Assembly (NCBI RefSeq): GCF_900110995.1
Contig: NZ_FOJF01000003.1
Coordinates: 744,001-808,000, forward strand
Source of the DNA: Chitinophaga sp. YR573
GTDB taxonomy: Bacteria > Bacteroidota > Bacteroidia > Chitinophagales > Chitinophagaceae
Reading direction: 5' to 3'
DNA length: 64,000 bases
In this document: positions 61,353 through 64,000 of the stretch, in pieces
How the letters are laid out: each line of letters starts with the position of its first letter
Position numbering within the stretch: the stretch's first letter is position 1
Notes under the pieces: generated by a model
What the model was told of the DNA's origin: nothing
Seen by the model: only the letters and a program-made list of their open reading frames with translations
Databases searched by the model: none
Program-made: the position numbers and the translations under genes

Positions 61353-62449
61353 AACAGCCATTGACGGTGGTATTAATGAGGATCTTTACTTATGGATTCT
61401 TCAGGATGCACGCAGGTATGCTGTTATTCATGTTTGTCACCTTCATCAGCTATTGCTTTTTCATCAATACACTTGGAGCAATACCGCAGGACTGGATGGC
61501 ATATTTTCAGCAACTGATCACTATTACACTGGTCAGCAATCCGTTGATCATGTGTCTTTTCTTCATAGTCTGCCTGATTTATAATATAAAGAGCTGGCAA
61601 TATGTCTCTCTGCAATTATCTGGTACGGAACAGCAGTTCATCTATTACAGCAGTACTGCCATGAGCCGCAGTAAACAATTCCGGAGCTGGTTTTATATAC
61701 AGTTGCTCATCAATATGCCTGCTTTTGTATACGCAGTATTTGCGCTTTTTATTGGTCTGATGTGGCATCATTACGTACTACCATTGGTGATATTCAGCTA
61801 CCTGCTGTTACTTACTATTATAAGCGCCCTGATTTATGTACAATTGGCGAACCGTTTTGCAGATATGCCGCATCCAACAGTCATCCCTGGCCGCTGGAAG
61901 AAACCTCTCTTTACCCTTTTCATTTACCATATATTCGATAAACGCAAGCTCACATACCTGATCTCCAAAGCATTCATTATAATGATCATCAGTATCGGAT
62001 TTGTAAGGATGCCGAACGACCTTCGTACTTCCGCTATTGCCGTATTACTGATTATCATGGTACATGCCCTGCTCATTTACCAGGAACATCATTTCGAGAA
62101 AGACTACCTGAGCTTTATGCGTAACTTCCCCTACGGCATAACACGTATCTACTTTTACTCCGTTCTCACCCATATCATCCTCTTATTACCTGAATTCACC
62201 TGGTTACTGACCGCATTCAAGCCCCTGGCAGGTATCGGTTTACTATTACTGGGTATCAGCATTGCACAATTACTGCGTAGTATCTGTTACCGGAACGGTA
62301 GTAGTATGCAGGTGTACCTGCCGGCTGTATTTGTTTTGTTTCTACTGTTGTTCTGGGGTATTATGTATGGTTATATGTTATGGTTGATACCAATAAACTT
62401 CATTTTATCTTTCTTCCTTTTCTATCGCGGTTATTTCCGGCAGGATTAG
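61349..62449 (+). CDS. Membrane partner of the ABC ATPase
   Basis: This protein of 366 residues has about ten hydrophobic helices distributed over its length, with no soluble domain. It lacks a motif I can name; the position after a single-domain ATPase and four-base overlap argue for an ABC-2-like permease. Central loops are rich in Lys and His (about 180-205). It is 66 bases upstream of the methyltransferase gene at the edge of the window, which may be its functional partner. Confidence 0.75.
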   Translation: MKQPLTVVLMRIFTYGFFRMHAGMLLFMFVTFISYCFFINTLGAIPQDWMAYFQQLITITLVSNPLIMCLFFIVCLIYNIKSWQYVSLQLSGTEQQFIYYSSTAMSRSKQFRSWFYIQLLINMPAFVYAVFALFIGLMWHHYVLPLVIFSYLLLLTIISALIYVQLANRFADMPHPTVIPGRWKKPLFTLFIYHIFDKRKLTYLISKAFIIMIISIGFVRMPNDLRTSAIAVLLIIMVHALLIYQEHHFEKDYLSFMRNFPYGITRIYFYSVLTHIILLLPEFTWLLTAFKPLAGIGLLLLGISIAQLLRSICYRNGSSMQVYLPAVFVLFLLLFWGIMYGYMLWLIPINFILSFFLFYRGYFRQD

Positions 62450-62515
62450 ACATGTATACACTTTGTACATGCCTGTAATTGGTTTTTTCCCTCCCAATGG
62501 CTTTTCTTTACAGGC

Positions 62516-64000
62516 ATGGAGGGAAACAAAGATAAAACCTGGTACTTACTGGAGGATGCACAATTATTCTCAAAATCATTATTATGGGACCTGCAACACC
62601 AGTATTTCAATGAAAAAGGTGTGGATGCATGGCGGGAAGGAGAAGTCCCTCACTACATCACCTCTAACCCAACAATCGCCAACAGTTACGCCGAAATAAT
62701 ATTCTCTTTTCTGCAGGACCAACATTTTATAACAGATGATGAACCTCTTTACATCTGTGAATTGGGGGCAGGTACCGGCAGGTTTGCTTTCCATTTTCTC
62801 AAACGACTACTATTATTATGTGAGCAAAACGGTATTGCTTCAACGTCCTTCTGTTATATATTAACAGACTTTACATCTGCTAATACCGCATTCTGGTTAG
62901 CTCATCCTTATTTCAGCGAGTACTTTGCGAAAGGACTATCAGATGTTGCTATATGGGATGTAAATCAGTCAGAACAATTGTATCTCCATTTCAGCAAAAA
63001 GAATATCAGCGTAAGTACACTAATCCGCCCACTTGCAGTAATAGCTAATTATGTATTTGACAGTGTTCCACAGGAGTTGTACTATATTGATGATAAAAGA
63101 CAATGGTCGCAATGCCTGCTTTCTCTCATCACAGACAAAGACCCGAAGGAAATGAACGCGGCTGAAACACTGGCAAGCCTGCAATATAATTACCAGTACC
63201 GTTCGATAGAACAAGTACCACATGAAGAACCTTATCTGCAAAGAATAACAGACAATTACAAACGGCAGCTTACCAATACGCATATATTATTCCCCACAGC
63301 AGGTTTACACTGCCTGCACCGTATGAGAGCCTTGTCGAAGGAAGGTATATTATTGTTATCCGCTGACAAAGGAGATCCTTCTTTTACAGCACTGGAAAAC
63401 AAACAGCTTCCCCGTATAACCTATCATGGCAGTTTCTCTCTGAGCGTAAATTATCATTCCTTTAAAACATATTGCGAACAAAACGGGGGAATCGCTTTAT
63501 TCCCCGAAGACAAAGCGGCTTCAGTAAATGTAAACTGTTTATTACTCCTCAATGAACCAGATAAATATCTATCAACAAAACGTGCTTATCAACGGGAAGT
63601 ATTTGATTTTGGTCCGGATGATTTTTATACTATCATCAGTCATCAGTATCAATACATAGATAATATGGAGCTGCAACAGATACTGGCTTATCTGCGATTC
63701 AGTTATTACGACAGCAGACTATTCCTGTATTTTCTCCCCCGTCTCATCACGCTGGCAGAAAAATGGGATGATAACGAGAGGAATATGCTTATTAAAGCCA
63801 TTGCCAAAGTGTGGGACTCCCATTTTCCGCTTTTCGATACAACTGATCTTGCAGACCAACTCGCAGGGTTATTGTACCATATGAATGCATATGAAGCCTC
63901 GCTCATCTATTATAATCATTCAATGGCTATCTTTGGAGAAAATGCCGGCACGCTTTATAACATAGCGCTCTGTTATTACATGCTGGAACAGGATAATGAA
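62516..64000 (+). CDS. MidA-like methyltransferase fused to TPR-like region (partial)
   Basis: The frame from the ATG at 62516 is open for 495 codons to the end of the window. Residues 42-60 (GEVPHYITSNPTIANSYAE) and the SAM motif ELGAGTGRF (82-90), followed by VIANYVFDSVPQELYY (about 177-192), resemble MidA/NDUFAF7-type methyltransferases, some of which methylate arginine. From about residue 455 short helices with LYNIALCYYMLEQ suggest TPR repeats. Codon use is like its neighbours. It follows the ABC pair by 66 bases. The protein continues beyond the window. Confidence 0.75.
   Translation, partial: MEGNKDKTWYLLEDAQLFSKSLLWDLQHQYFNEKGVDAWREGEVPHYITSNPTIANSYAEIIFSFLQDQHFITDDEPLYICELGAGTGRFAFHFLKRLLLLCEQNGIASTSFCYILTDFTSANTAFWLAHPYFSEYFAKGLSDVAIWDVNQSEQLYLHFSKKNISVSTLIRPLAVIANYVFDSVPQELYYIDDKRQWSQCLLSLITDKDPKEMNAAETLASLQYNYQYRSIEQVPHEEPYLQRITDNYKRQLTNTHILFPTAGLHCLHRMRALSKEGILLLSADKGDPSFTALENKQLPRITYHGSFSLSVNYHSFKTYCEQNGGIALFPEDKAASVNVNCLLLLNEPDKYLSTKRAYQREVFDFGPDDFYTIISHQYQYIDNMELQQILAYLRFSYYDSRLFLYFLPRLITLAEKWDDNERNMLIKAIAKVWDSHFPLFDTTDLADQLAGLLYHMNAYEASLIYYNHSMAIFGENAGTLYNIALCYYMLEQDNE

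Overview
The window is a stretch of chromosome from a member of the Bacteroidota, most likely family Chitinophagaceae and probably Chitinophaga or a close relative. The evidence is a GH18 chitinase with a type IX secretion tail, promoters of the Bacteroidota type (TAnnTTTG), DUF6089 and DUF6265 proteins, HisKA_2 and hybrid sensor kinases, and a GH115 enzyme. The genus is inferred from gene content. No rRNA, tRNA, CRISPR array, phage or complete insertion sequence was seen.

Positions 1-7.4 kb: the end of an Mla-type lipid transport operon (permease end, ATPase, MCE protein), a zinc alcohol dehydrogenase, small unknown proteins, a sensor kinase, and a glutaryl-CoA-dehydrogenase-like gene split by a one-base frameshift. 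From 7.4 to 17 kb: two YceI proteins divergent from an HxlR regulator, a PhyH-type dioxygenase, an SDR, a two-subunit YeeE/YedE transporter divergent from a MarR regulator, a CPA2 antiporter and small exported proteins. Two 158-bp elements built of nested inverted repeats lie here, each between convergent genes.

Positions 17-31 kb: stand-alone CheR and CheB facing a response-regulator/kinase hybrid, then a complete suf operon (flavin reductase-like gene, sufA, B, C, D, S, E, T) divergent from a SufR-like repressor that probably starts at TTG. The next run holds an EamA protein, two GNAT acetyltransferases, an AI-2E family permease and an AraC regulator. Positions 31-41 kb: a DUF6089 protein, two low-complexity exported peptides, a UbiD-family decarboxylase, release factor 3, a MacB-like permease, TsaD and TrmN6. 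These are followed by a strong non-coding RNA candidate (promoter, purine-rich repeats, terminator) directly upstream of a DUF3825 gene.

Positions 42-64 kb: an amino-acid dehydrogenase-like protein, a DUF1275 membrane protein, the modular chitinase, a DprE2-like SDR, a large six-hairpin glycosidase-like protein, a DUF1028-TPR protein and an NlpC/P60 lipoprotein. A TPR sensor kinase with its sigma-54 response regulator follows, then two alpha/beta hydrolases with a cupin, a GH115 enzyme, and an ABC transporter next to a MidA-like methyltransferase that runs off the end. Glycan-degrading enzymes and their likely regulators dominate this last part.

The items most worth follow-up are the repeat-RNA/DUF3825 locus, the 158-bp elements whose small hairpins covary between copies, the SufR/suf control region, and several promoters placed 3-5 nt before a start codon, which predict leaderless or nearly leaderless mRNAs.
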